Assembly (NCBI GenBank): GCA_030674185.1
Contig: JAPXFY010000013.1
Coordinates: 45,828,464 to 45,892,463 of the forward strand
Direction of reading: 5' to 3'
DNA length: 64,000 bases
From: Monoplex corrugatus
Lineage: Eukaryota > Mollusca > Gastropoda > Littorinimorpha > Ranellidae
This document shows, one piece after another, positions 11,701-25,473 of the stretch. The notes beneath the pieces are model-generated. The model searched no databases. It worked only from the letters and a program-made list of their open reading frames with translations, and was not told the origin of the DNA. Both the position numbers and the translations under genes were made by a program. How positions within the stretch are numbered: position 1 is the stretch's first letter; each line of letters opens with the position of its first letter.

Positions 11701-12544
11701 TTTCTCTTTGCCTTCCTCTGTTCCTCCATCAAGCCTAAAATTTCTTTTGTCAGTTCTTTTTGGCTTTTCTATCTACTTCAGAGATTTCTTCACAAGCTTC
11801 ATTTATCATGTTTCTCAACGTTGTCCATTGTTCCTCACTGTCACTAATGTCTTCCAGAGCACTGAATTTGTTTTGAACATGTACGTTAAATTTTTTACAT
11901 ATCACTTCATCTGTCTTCAAGAGTCCAAGATTTAGTTTGATGTTGCTTTTGGTCTGTTTCCTTTTCCTTAATTTCAGCCTGAATTTTCCCACTACAGGAT
12001 TGTGGTCACTGTTCCAGTCTGCGCCTGGTAGTGTTTTTGCTGACAGTAAAGAATTCCTAAATCTTTTATTAATCAGGATGTAGTCAATCTGATTTTTTGG
12101 TATTATCTCCTGGACTCCTCCAAGTCCATTTTCTTCTGTTACTGTGTTAGGCTGCTCAAACCAGGTGTTTCGAGAAATTCATCTGTGCCCACTCCACAAG
12201 TTTCCTTCTCCTTTCATTTTGTGTACCAAGGCCATGAGGTCCAACTATATCCTCCACCCTATCCTGTCCCACTTTAGCATTAAAATCTCCCATTATTACT
12301 GTAACTTCTTGTGATTTACATTGGGCCTTGGCCATCTCTAATACTTCATAGAAGTTGTCGATGTCTTCCTGAGTACTTGCAGATTTAACCAACAAAACTT
12401 TGTCGGACAAAGCCAAATATCCTTTGCTTTTGGTTTGTCCCTGTCCATTACGATGCCTACTCCTCTTTCACGTGAGTTTCCACCAGAGTATATTACTGTA
12501 TTGTATTCTCTCCTGATGTGACCTAGTAACCTGCTTATGTTCAA
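11700..12544 (-). mobile_element. RTE-type LINE fragment (endonuclease region)
   Basis: Read on the minus strand, pieces in at least two frames give RERGVGIVMDRD, then VTVIMGDFNAKVG with GPHGLGTQNERR, then a Lys-rich linker (KFRLKLRKRKQTKSN). GDFNAKVG is the conserved core of the apurinic-like endonuclease of non-LTR retrotransposons. The start is truncated, frameshifts are present and the reverse transcriptase is missing. It lies in the 5' UTR intron of the DUF1761 gene. Confidence 0.8.
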
Positions 12545-13160
12545 TGTTGCGCCTGCACAATGGCTGAAGGAGTGATTACGGCTAATACTTGGCTATAGGC
12601 CTGGTGACTTGAATGTGAGTTACTGTGCATCTGTGTGTGTGTGTGTGTGCGTGCACCAGCCATATGACCTAGTGACCCGCTTACGCATGCACCCACACAA
12701 GGGCTTAGGAAGCGATCGCAGCTAGTAATAGACTATGATCTATCTGTATAATAACAGTAAACAGAGTGACTTTGAACGTGGCCTTCGCGACATTTAGCCT
12801 ATGTCGCGAAGGCCACGCGGTGAATGTGTGTTTTTGTGCATCAATCATTCAATGTGTGTGTGTCACTGTGTGTGTGTGTGTGACAGTGATCAGGCAGGTA
12901 TCACACGGCAGATATTTATATGAAATAAGTGCTTCAACACGCACAAACGAGCGCGCGCTTACGGCATGGGCATGGCATAAGACAGCTAGTGAACTACGAC
13001 ACCGATCATCATATGCGCGCGCGTGAATTCTACTTCAACAGCTTCCACTAGATCTAGCTCGAGGACAAAACTGATCGTATGAATTTGCAAAATCAGCAAT
13101 ATGCATCTAATACAAATTTAAGCACAAGAAGGTAAATCTGTTGAGATTTGTTATTAATAC
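12545..13160. other. DUF1761 5' intron, no gene seen
   Basis: Contains short (TG)n runs (12630-12650, 12850-12880). A short inverted repeat, GGCCTTCGCGACAT / ATGTCGCGAAGGCC, lies at 12780-12815. Confidence 0.5.
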
Positions 13161-13169
13161 AGCTCTTAC

Positions 13170-13310
13170 CTGACTGACTTAGTAAATTTCATCCGACAGA
13201 TTCTGCTTGTATCCGCAGACTTTGATAGTTGTCGCCCCTATTCGCGCGTTTCGCTTTTGGCCAATGGATTGCATCAAGGCTATATTAGGAGCGTCTTTGA
13301 TGACTATCTT
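13170..13310 (-). other. Probable 5' UTR exon and promoter of DUF1761 gene
   Basis: The minus strand reads AAGTCAGTCAG then GTAAGAGCT, a strong donor that ends an exon at 13170. This would pair with the acceptor at 9858. Upstream on that strand there is a CCATTGGCC (inverted CCAAT box) near 13258-13267. The 5' limit is a guess. Confidence 0.5.
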
Positions 13311-13499
13311 CAAAGCATCAACAGCAATGCAATCAAAACAACAAACCCAACGAACTGTTTGTTGTATCTTTTAGAATACTGTATTCTAAAATCATAAACT
13401 GTATAACATTCGATAGCTGATAACAATGATCTTAATAGGAACAACAACAATAGAAAAGCAGCAAAAACGAGAGAAAACCCACTTCTTTCTGCTTCCCGA

Positions 13500-13511
13500 C
13501 TTGTGTGTGTA

Positions 13512-13551
<40 letters not shown>

Positions 13552-13560
13552 TGTGTTATC
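13500..13560. repeat. (TG)n(AG)n microsatellite
   Basis: A TG run is followed directly by an AG run between the two divergent gene starts. A (GAT)n tract follows at 13618-13656. Confidence 0.9.
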
Positions 13561-14019
13561 GAAAAGTGCAATGAGTATTCTCTGACATGGGCTGCGATGT
13601 GTAAATGGTATTATTTTGATGGTGATGATGATCATGATGATGATGATCATCATCACCATCCTCTTATTGTTATTATCATATATCTTCCCCTCCTCCCTCC
13701 TCAATAAAGAACCTAGAAATCTCTAACTACTAAATCTCATTCCATATATATAATTCATGTGCTGTAATTGTATTGTGAACAGTGTCCAAAGATCAGACAA
13801 AGGAGTCTGGGATAGAAGAGAAGACAAAACAGAATCACATCAGCAGAGTAATTATTTTAAAGGAAGTAAGTTACCTCAAACCTCCCATATTAGACAAAGA
13901 CCTTTTTTGGAAAAAAAAAAATCTCAGTCAAGAGAGAGAGAGAGAGAGAGAGGCACTTCCGATTTTTTTCCAGACAAGGAATTGAGAAAATTCACAATGA
14001 CTGTGTAAATAGTCTGAGA

Positions 14020-14042
14020 TATCCGCAAGATGGCGACGGCCA
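14020..14042 (+). promoter_or_regulatory. YY1-like motif over SNAPC3 start codon
   Basis: GCAAGATGGCGAC spans the ATG. AAGATGGCG is the known YY1-type element often placed at the start codon of housekeeping genes. Inferred from sequence only. Confidence 0.4.
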
Positions 14043-14241
14043 TGGACGAAGCCGTCGCAGGGACAAGTAAAGCTTCTGGCAGAGGACGGCCTCTCATCAA
14101 TGTTAGACAGTTTCTTGAGTCATGGGACACAGAAGTCACGAACATGTCGATTCAAATGTCGAAAAGGAAAGAAACTGAAATCATAGCAGAAAAGATGGGC
14201 ATCACAACCGATTTGGCCGATGAACTAGCTATTGTTTGCGG
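14030..14241 (+). CDS. SNAPC3: SNAPC3 exon 1 (coding part)
   Basis: Residues 1-70. The start codon lies in GCAAGATGGCG, and the upstream sequence has no in-frame continuation. It ends in phase 2 at GG before GTAAGC. It includes a basic GRGRP stretch and a predicted helical segment. Confidence 0.9.
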
Positions 14242-14515
14242 GTAAGCCTAGTTTCAGTTTAATGATTGTTCGTTTGTTTGTTTTAACAAAATATTCTAGC
14301 ATGAAAACTACTGAGAGGAAGTATATAGGCTAAAACCTATGGTTTTCTGAAAGGGAATTGAACACACTTTTCATTTATGATAGTTTTAACTTTATTTTAT
14401 CTAATGTGTACAAAGTACATGGTCTGTGAAGTTGAAAATTATTTTTTCCGAGCATTTTGTGATTATATGCCACAGCATGCCTGTAGTAACACCTAAAAGT
14501 CCTAAAGGTAAGCAT

Positions 14516-14589
<74 letters not shown>

Positions 14590-15302
14590 TTAAAGTGAAA
14601 AAAGTTATGGTGCACTAAATATGTGTACAATTCGCCATTTTTTTCACTGTGACAAATCGGCATATTTCGCATTTTTGACATCTGATATCTTTTCAACCAG
14701 CTTTCAGATGAAGCTGGAAAAAATTAGGGTTAAATTCCTTAATATGTTTATCATATATGATTCATTTCAGTGTCACTGTATTGTATTTCTTAAAGATAAT
14801 GGAGTTTGAAATTAATGAAAATGGGTCCCTTGCCCAGTTGTTTGGAATGGCGGCGTCCAATTTTGCTATTTTTTGTCATTTTCATAGGTCTGTATTTTTA
14901 TTGATATGCACTTCTGTCCATATGTTTTTTGCACATCAACTTAACAAGTAAAAACCTCCTCAGAAATGATTTTCTGGGCTTGTGTGATTTTATATGTGTG
15001 TTCAAGGCATGTCTGAATGTGGCCTAAAAAAATGTGCGAAATTTTTCTTAGTCCAAAAAGAAAGGAAAAAATCATAAAAAAATTATTTTTTATCCCCATT
15101 AAAAAATAAAGTATGTATGTATTCAGAATGAAAATCTCTATTTTCCCTGCTGATTTTTATACAGATAAGTTCAAATTTGAAAATCACTTTGGAATACCTA
15201 CACACACACACATGTACACACACGAGACAGAAAGGCACACAAACACACCACACATAAACCTATCAACCTAAGTACAATCAATATCTATTACTAGTATTAG
15301 TA

Positions 15303-15339
<37 letters not shown>

Positions 15340-18300
15340 AGAAATACACACACACACAACCACTGCCACGCCCACTTCACACTGGGCAGATTACATGCGC
15401 ACACAACTCAGTCAGTCAGTGAAGTATTGTACAAGACAATAGGATATTACATCCGTCTCTTCCCGGTCCTCTCGCCTACTGCGCCGAGTTGTGTAACTGT
15501 CGGTGCTCTCCGATGTCGGTTGTCGTATCTCTTCTTCATTTTCCCTCATTTCACTTGATTCACTGGACTGTCCGTCACCTGGCTGGTAATCTGGGTCATC
15601 TACATCCTCATATTCTGTATCTAATTTTGCTTTTTCCTCTTTGTCAGCATTCTCTCACACAGTCCAAGCGATTTTGACATAGCAGCCACACACTGCATTT
15701 CATCGCTGTCATCTTCCTCGTCCAGACAATCATCTGACAATGCTTCACCATACATGTTCATAAATTCTATATCTTTTATCATTTCTAAATCAATATTAGG
15801 ATCTTTCATGTAAAAATCAGATAAAAATACTTGGGTTTACGCTTTCTTTTCCTCACACTTGGGACTGGCTATGATTCGTCATCTGCCATTTTGAAAGGTC
15901 AAGGAAACTGAGGAGTGGGTGGGTCACTTGACCGTGAAGTTTGACCAGTGCCCATTGAGATATATATAGTATATCACTCCAAAGCTTATGAATAATTGAA
16001 GCTGATACAACACACTTTCTGATTGGAGCAAATGGGGAAACCCCTGTCTAAAATTGGAGATAGGAAAAATCGTGAAATGAAGATGACGATTAAAGGCGTC
16101 ATGTGACATTTTTTTGCACCCTGTAGCATGATGTATAAATCATTAAATGCGTCATGGGGCACTGAAGAGGTTAAATAATTCAGTTTTTAGCATTTCAATT
16201 TTTTCTCGGGTGCATGCAATGATGCATGCACAATGTTTTTACCTGCACTGCACAGGCGGTGTGTTGTTATAAAGTCTGCATACTGATTAGGCATGTGTGC
16301 TTGGTATTTTCATTTTTCCATAGCAAATCTGGCCACTGACATGATCATCATGTCATGATGATGACACTAGGTAGATAAGAATATTAATGTTTTGAAAACA
16401 TCATCGAAAAGAAAACAAGCGTTACACTCATCTAAAAATGTTTTCATTCAATTGAACATGAGAAAAGTTGTGATCTTTTTAAAATGCCTGATGAAATTTG
16501 TAGGCCCATATATATAATACAATAACAATTAACATAAAATTAAAAATGATAAATGAATTGTGATGTTCATGCACAAGCCAGGCTCTCATGTCTCTTCTTA
16601 CTTTGGTTTGTATTTCTCTCTTCAGCTTCTTGTATTCTTCTTACTTGTATTTGTATGGATGCTTGAGTTTTCTTTTTAGCAATCCTGTAACTTTTGTCAT
16701 CAATATATGGTTTTGGTGCCTTTCATGTTTTTCTGCCTAGTTTTGCATCAGCAGTTTCTGTCCAAATTTGTATCATGTCTTTCCACAATTCATTTGAATA
16801 TTTTTTGTTAACTGATTATTCCTCCAGTTTGGTGGAAAAATGATTGTCATTCACAGTTTGGGAAGTTGCAATGGTTTCTTGATCTTTGAATTTGTCTGTG
16901 TCTAATTTAGTTTGTTGTTTTGTCCTGTGTTGTTGTTGTTGTTGTTATTTGTTTTGTCCTGTTTTGTTTATATGCCTTTAATCATAGTTTTGCCATCAGC
17001 ATTATGTGATCTGAATCACAATCCACTTGTTTTTAAAATAAGCAAGTTGTTTTCCATGTTTTGTCAGTCATGATGTAGTGGCTGTTTGAAAAGAATATTA
17101 CATTATTAGCTCTGACAGGATCATTTTTCTGACAAGAGGATGCTAAGATGTCTCCATGTTTGTCGTGTTTCCCAGCCCATAAGGCCCTGTTCCACTCTCT
17201 CTGTCTTCATTTTCTCTAACCTTTGCGTTTAGGTCACCCTTGAAGATTACCCATGATTATACGCATTTTTCTGTTTGATCTTTTAGTGTTTGTAGGTCAT
17301 CGTAAAATTGGTCTGTCACTTTTTATGATTTAGTAGATGTAGGTGTGTATACTTGGATGATATTTAAGGTGACCCTTAACCCCCAGGCAGAGGTGTTTAG
17401 TGTTTCGAACCCAGGACCTTCCAATTGGAAGTGCCATGTTTAACCCACTTGGACTATTGCACCCATCTGCATAGTTTCAAATTCATCTATTTCAGTATTT
17501 ATTCAACTGTGGTAGGTCATGACTGTATAGCATTCATCTTCATGTTTATCTGATATTATAGTCATTGTAGTTTGTACATGATAAGCATATGAAGATTTGT
17601 GTTGGAGTGCTGTGTGTTTGTATGCTTCTCTGTATGCACACCGTCATTTTAGGTATTGATCATTGTATTTTGTACTTTATTGAATTGTTGCATATTGTAT
17701 TACAGACCAGAAACGCTGTGCTGTGGAGACGAACCCAGGGATAAGTCAGATCTGTTGAAGATGAAAGGGCTACCCAAAAATATTGACCTTACATGTGTCA
17801 AGTAAGTCTCATTACAAGATAATTTTTTTAGGTTTTTATCTTATGTTGGGCAAGATTCAGGCCATCCATGGCACATTTAACTCTACAGTAGTGACTTTAT
17901 AAGTCCTTTAAAGCTTGGTTTGGTTGAAGCTAAGCTTTGTAAAAGGATCACAGAATGTAATGAGTTTACAACTGTTTACAGTGAAAGTGGCGGATTCAGT
18001 GGGCTGACTGTATAAGTGGATTTTGCAAGCACTGGCAGCTCTTAAACACTTCCCTGCAATGGCACTGAAGTAACAGACATTGACAGGGGATTCCATATGC
18101 TCATTGTTCAAGGAAAAACAAAAACACTTTGAGTCTGAAATGTGGTATTTATGGCCTATCTGTGTTCCTGGACCACTGAGAATGACAGTTGACACACTCA
18201 TGATTTTATATGCATATATTAGAATACATTTTTTTTTTATCATTTTCTGTGCGCGATGGGGATGGGGGCAATAATGCTAAAATCCATTTTGGCTTCAGTT

Positions 18301-21300
18301 AGTAAAATGATAAGTAAAACATTGTTTTAATCCTTTTGATGCCTTGTCCTATCCACTAACTTCCTGCGGGAATCTTCTGTTGGTAAAATGATGAGTATTT
18401 CATTGTTTTAATCCTTTTGTTGCCTTGTTCTATCCACTAACTTCCTGTAGGAATCTGGTGGATTGGGTGAAGGAGTGAAAGAGATAATTCGCATAACATC
18501 TATGTATACATATCATTGTATGATAGTGCCTTGCTCTCATCTTGTGTCGTAATGATGGTACAGATATCAGGAGAGAGAAGTGGAGCGACGTCGGAATGTG
18601 GACTACAAGTTGTTTGTCATCAACAAGATGAAGTACAGGATGTTAGATGTCCGTCCAGTGAGTACTCTGTGTGTGTGTGTGTGTCTGTGTCTGTGTGCAT
18701 GTTTCAGTGCATGTGTATTTATGTTTATGTGTGTGTATGTGCATGCATGCACGTGTGTAAGTGACACTGTGTGTACATGTGTATGTGTGTGTGTGTGCAC
18801 ACTTGTGTGTGTATGCACATATGTGTCTGAGAATGTGTGTATGCGTACATGTGTTTCTTTATCAGCAAATGTGCGCAAGTGTGCTTGTATGATGTATATA
18901 TGTATATCCCTGTTTGTTTTATGAATTTTTTCAGTTGTGTCTAGAACATGTGACCCCCTGTCTTTTTTTCTGTTTTGCATTCCTGTCCCATTCCACCCTC
19001 TCCCCTGTCAGCAGAAATGTGTTGATTCCCCTCCCCTCCCTTCCCCTCCCCTTTTCTCAGGGTAAATGTGTTGAGGTTGTAATATCAAACAGTATAAAGT
19101 TTCCTGTACTGATTTTTTTTCTGTCCACTCACCCTCCTTTTTTTCTTTTTTGTTTGTTTTATTTTTATTTGTTTTGTTTTGTTTTGTGTGTGTAAATGTG
19201 TTCATGTTGTAACAAAAACAATGTGTACAGAGCATAAACTGTGTGTACAGAGCATAAACTATGTATACAGAGCATAAACTGTGTGTACAGAACATGAACC
19301 ATGTGTACAGATACCTCATGATGCCAGCATCGTAAGCAGAGATATAGAGACAGAAAATCTGGTTCCAGTCCCTAACGTGGTTCTCACAGTCAACATTTAC
19401 CGCCCACGAGTCAGCAACACATTCCTGCCCAAGGTGAGTGCATTGTCGTCATGTCATCAGTTCTTTTTTTTTTTCGCCTGGCAAGCAGTGTTTTCTGGGA
19501 TGCATATGTACATGTAGTTTGGCCCATACTCATGATACTGTGCAGGCGTTATGTTGTTGCATAGTGTGCATACTCCATCTTAGATGGGTGTGCATGTTTG
19601 GTATTTATATATTTTCATTTGAACCATCAAACACTGATTTAGACAGAATCAGAAAGACACAAAAATAGATCTGTATCGTATATATATTTAATATAATAAA
19701 ACGAGACAGGTGCAGATTTTTGGCAACTGCCTTTATCTAGTGCATACAAAAGACAACAAACATTAAATACACAGAACTTATTGGAGAAAGGTAGATGACT
19801 TTACAGGTGTTGCATTGAGCAGAAGACAAAACCTGTTTTGGCTTATAGTTATAGGATCTTTAAATGACATATTGGATACTCTAAAAATCCTGTTCTGGTT
19901 TATAGGATCTTTAAATCATATATCGGATACTCTAACAGGTTTATAGGATCTTTAAATTGTGTATTGGATACTGTAAAATCCTGTTCTGGTTTATAGGATC
20001 CTTAAATCGTATATTGGATACTAAAATCCTGTTCTGGTTTGTAGGATCTTTAAATCATATATTGGATACTCTAAAAATTCTGTTCTGGTTTATAGGATCT
20101 TTAAATCATATATAAGATGCTCTAAAAATCCTCTTTTGGTTTATAGTATCTTTAAGTCATATATATTTGATACTCTGAAAATCCTGTTCTGGTTTATAGT
20201 ATCTTTAAGTCATATATATTTGATACTCTGAAAATCCTGTTCTGATTTATAGTATCTTTAAGTCATATATATTTGATACTCTGAAAATCCTGTTCTGATT
20301 TATAGTATCTTTAAGTCATATATATTTGATACTCTGAAAATCCTGTTCTGGTTTATAGTATCTTTAAGTCATATATATTTGATACTCTGAAAATCCTGTT
20401 CTGATTTATAGTATCTTTAAGTCATATATATTTGATACTCTGAAAATCCTGTTCTGATTTATAGTATCTTTAAGTCATATATATTTGATACTCTGAAAAT
20501 CCTGTTCTGATTTATAGTATCTTTAAGTCATATATATTTGATACTCTGAAAATCCTGTTCTGGTTTATAGTATCTTTAAGTCATATATATTTGATACTCT
20601 GAAAATCCTGTTCTGGTTTATAGTATCTTTAAATCGTATATTGGATACTCTTTACTCTGAAAATCCTGTTCTGGTTTATAGTATCTTTAAATCGTATATT
20701 GGATACTCTAAAATCCTGTTCTGGTTATAGGATCTTTAAATTGTATATATGGGATACTCTGAAAATCCCGTTATGGTTTATAGGGTCTTTAAGTTGTATA
20801 TTGGATACTCTGAAAATCCTGTACTGGTTTATAATTATAGTATCTTTAAATTATGTTCATATGCACAGAATTGGAGCCTAGGCACCAGTCAGTGGGTCTG
20901 CACATATGTTGACTTGGGAAATTGGAAATTGAAAAACTCTCCACTTTTTACCCATTAGACACTGCCCTGGCAGATTTGAACTCAGACGTTGAAGTCTAAA
21001 GCCGATACTCTTACCATTTGGTTATCATACACATCTTCACTTTTTTAATCCCATAATCGATTTGGTTATTGGGGAAGAAGCAGGCAGGAGTCATCCCTCT
21101 GGGGATGCCGGGGGCTCCTTCAGTATAAACAGTATCCCCACCTTCTGGAAATTCGGTGCTAGAAATGTCCTCTTTTCTGTCACTCTCTTTGTGTCTTTCA
21201 GTTTCTTCCTCCTTTGTTTTCTGTCATTTCTTCCTATCAATTCACCTGTATGTGTTCGATAAAGTCTTACGTACTTTTTCTTAGGATTGATAATTGGGTA

Positions 21301-24300
21301 CATGTATTAAGTGCATTTTTGACTCTAGGGAGGTGAGATATGTGAAAGCAATTTTTGGTGATTTATGCTGGTTTTTATATATGTTTTGGTGTCCTTAGTT
21401 ATGTTTAAATTTGTATTCAGGTGTGCTTTTTGAATCCCCTGTGCGATAAATTGGACAGAGTGATCAGTGCCAGGGCATGTTCTTATATTATGTGCGTGAA
21501 TGCATTGATATGTGTATTAAGTTTTCTCTTTTTTTTATTCCTGTTGAAATTTTGTATGTTTTGAAACGGTTATAGCCCTGATATGGCTCTATGCAATCGG
21601 CTGAGCTTTAAACAATAGCAACGATAACAACAGTAAGGCAGAAGCCACAATCTGTCTCTGGTTTTTGGCTTGTGTACATGGTGTAAGGGAGGATGCATTC
21701 ATGCGCATGTAAGCTTGACCATGTAATGTGAGGGAAGGTAGTGTAAATATTTTGCTCAGACATAGAAGAAGAAGAATATTGCATCTGGATTATGTTTCTA
21801 CTTTAACAGATTCTGCGCTGATATGGCAGCCACTGGAGAATTGTTGCAGAAATCATCAGGAATAACGTAATCAGATTGAAATGAAAATGAACACACACAC
21901 AACAATGAAATAGATTTTAAACCTTCAAAGGAAACAAAACAAAACAAAGAAACAAACAGACAGGTCTCTTTCCTACTTACATGATCACTAATATATGTGT
22001 GCATGTGTAAGACTGACTATGGACACCACAAAAAATATAACAAAAAGAAGGAAAAGAATTAAAACAGACTGTTCATTTTCTGTATGTGTGTGTCTGTGTG
22101 TGTGTGTGTGTGTGTGTATGCATGCACACGCATGCGTGCGTGCTTGTGTGTGTGTGCAGGGTGAAGTGTTTCAGGTGCTGGGCACTCAGTACCTGACAGA
22201 CCTCAAAGATCGCATCTCCTGCATAAAAGACGATGCCATAGCCGGAGAGTTCTCCAACTATCCCAATCTGCCTGATGAAAGCCTCACACCAGCCAGGGTA
22301 CTTCATTTCAGAAAGTTGGCCCCTTCCCACGCTCTCCCTGTCCACCAGCTTTCTGCATTAGCAAACTCTTTAACTGTGACTAGTGTAACTGTATGAGCGC
22401 AGAAGCACTTAACAGACCCAAGTTCATTGTGCGAGTGCAGCAGCAATGAACGTTTTTATTTGTTTTGTTTGTTTGTTGTTTTTTTATCCTGCCTCATCTT
22501 CTGCACCACCTCTGTATCACTGCCCTTCCCCCACCCCCACCCCCATCCCTCTTAGCCTTCATCCTTCTCATTCCTGGGTCTCCAAAATGCTTCCAGATCA
22601 CAATGAGATCTGGTTATAAAGGGCCACAGAATCTGGGATAATTGTCTAATATCACTCATAGTGAAAATACATTAATCCTTTGACTCCTGCACCCTATCCA
22701 CCAATTGCAAAAACTTAACCCTTTGACTCCCTTACCCTATCCACCATCTTCCTACAGGAAGCTAGTGGATAGGGTACGGGAGTCAAAGGGTCAACTTTTT
22801 GCTGTGCTAGCATGGTTGACAATGCAGAATGCTGTTGACAGGGTATGGGAGTTAAAGGATTAAATAAATCAAAGGAGGAACAATCTCGGATGATTTTTCA
22901 CAATGCTAAGATGATAGGTTCTTCTTCTTCCTGTTCAGTTGTTTTTCTTCTTCTTGTTCCTTTTCTTTCCTTTGTTGTCTACATGGTTCAGTCACATCTG
23001 GTGATGAGTGCGGCCATTTTCTGCAGTTCCTGCTGGCTGCACTGAACTTGGTGGTCAGAGGAGTTGCAGTTAGTCATGTCTCCTGTCGCTTTACCTGATA
23101 GAGGTTACATCCCTCCATGATGACAGAAGAGAATGGGGGATGGATGTGATGAAGTAATTGAGTTCTTTCCTTGATTGAGACTGTGTGACATTGCTGTCCT
23201 CTACACTTCTTTAACCCTTTCACTCCCTCATCCTAAAAACCAGCTTCCTGATACGGCGGACTCCTTAAAGAACCTGTTCCGAGACGTCCCTCCTCATGCA
23301 GTTTTCCAGTTTTTACATGAAACCAATAGATTTCACCTGATGTGATTTTACGTCTGTTTTTCTTTAATTGCATTTAGACTTGCAAGTTAATGGTGAGCAT
23401 GGTTTTTAACTGTTGTGTTTTATCTTAACGGGTTGTCGTTTTTTTTGACTTGGTGTTAGCCCTGATATGGCTCTAGTAGTCGGCTGGGCTATAAGCAATA
23501 TGTACTGAACTGAACTGATAGGGTGATGGTGTTAAAAGGTTAACCTTTTGACTTCTGTGCTTTATGTAACTAGATCAATGGTCTTGTGCAGCATAGATGA
23601 TTACACATACAGTCACAAACTCATTATCATCGTAGTCATTCCCTGCAGTATCATTTTTACTTTCACTGCTTGAAATTTCATGAGAGACACAAACTGCCTT
23701 ATATCTACAATCACTTCATCAAGTGTAAACCAGTGCTTCAATGCCATGGTAGTACATGAAATTCGATTCTTAGAACATTTGATCAGCAGCATAACCTTTT
23801 CAAACACAAAGAAACTGTATTGCACAGTGGGACGAGAAATGACTCTAGTTTCCAAGTGGTGTGCTTTCGTGCTCATTATTCTTGGCAAAGCATGCAGGCG
23901 ATCTGTCAGCAGTAGAGCAAAAGGAGGCGTCGTGATAAGCGGGGTCATCAGCTGAACTGCATTACTACCTTTTCACTAACAAATAGGTTCTCAGACGCAG
24001 TCAAGAGGTCAGCAAGATGATCAAACATCAACGAAAGCCAAGAAGTATAGACACCTGTAGTGTTGGTCAGATAATTTGAGGAACACCCTGAGCAATGCAT
24101 TTATCGTGTGACTGAGACTTGTGTGTTATCCCATTCATTTTGAATGATCCATATCTTGCTCTGCTCAACCCTTTGTAAGAGGCTGAGGCTGAAATAACAA
24201 AAGCAAAACATACTTGTGTGAACTGGTGGAGGTCTGAACCTTCAACCTCCAGTCATAAGTTGGTTGCATTGACCACAACACCAAGGTAGCTAGTCACTTG

Positions 24301-25436
24301 AAGAAATGTCATTGTGGTGTTGCATTAGCACTTTCGCTGTAATTGTATAGTGCTGCAGCCTTTGAAAAAGTTTAACTGTTTTTTATTTTTGTTTGTTTTG
24401 TTTGTTTGTTTTTCAGAAAATCTACAAATCTGGGTTGTTCTTCATTGAGAACACCTTCTACAATGACTTCAGAGAAGGTGACAACCGTGACTATAGTGCG
24501 TAAGTTGTTTACCTGCAGGACTATTTCATTGGTAGTAGTTTTTTTCTCCTTGAAAATAAGGGGAGATGTTTCAGATCTACAGGAGAGAGGTGTGTGTGTG
24601 GTCTGTGATAAAAATGTATTAGTGTCATTTTTCTGTAACAGTGTTTGCGTGAAAAGAAGCATAGTTAGAATGGCTTAAATTAATTTTTTTTCTTTTTTTG
24701 TGAATTATTTTGTTGTTTTGGCCTGATTTTAGATCTCCATCCTCACCTCTTGTGCTTTTTTTTGTTTTGTTTAACTTGTTTGTAATCATTTTCAAGCACA
24801 TAATACAAAATATTTGCAAAAATCTTGAAATGTATGCGAAGAGTAATCAATAGATATAATAAATAAGCTTTCACTGCAACATATACACTTATAGAAATAC
24901 ATTAGTAATGAGATTTTGGCAATAAACACTACAACAGAAAGATGACTTATTGGTGTGTTTTATTCAGTCTCCCTTTATTAAAAAAAATTTTTTAAATAGA
25001 AAGAAATCATGTCAGCCGGAGAGGTTGTATGTGTGTCTGTCTGTGTATCTGTAACCAAACAATAATTGCACAGTTATTCAGCTGTTTTTTGTTGTTTGTT
25101 TGTTTTAATATGTTTGTTTTAACGTGGTATTGGCCCTGATATGTCCTTAATGGTCAGTTGGGCTATAGGCAATATGAACTGAATTGAATCTGTTTCTTTG
25201 ATGAATCTTGACTAAGATTGGGTCACAGGTATACACCGTTGAGGAGACGCCAGTGCCAGAGTTTGGAAGACAAGGTGTCTTGCTCATGATCACATTTTTA
25301 CAGTCAAAGATATCAGATGCCATTGATGAAGATATGGACATAGCCTACTAATTATGAATGTACTCATGTCTTAAATCGTTTATGTGTAATTTGGGTTTTT
25401 GTGGTGTGTGTGTATTTGTGCGTGTGTGTGTGTGTT

Positions 25437-25473
<37 letters not shown>

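Noticed and set aside
18580..18924. Cys-rich open frames after SNAPC3 exon 3
   Set aside because: They read through the donor GTGAGT into a TG microsatellite; the Cys/Val pattern is a repeat artefact.
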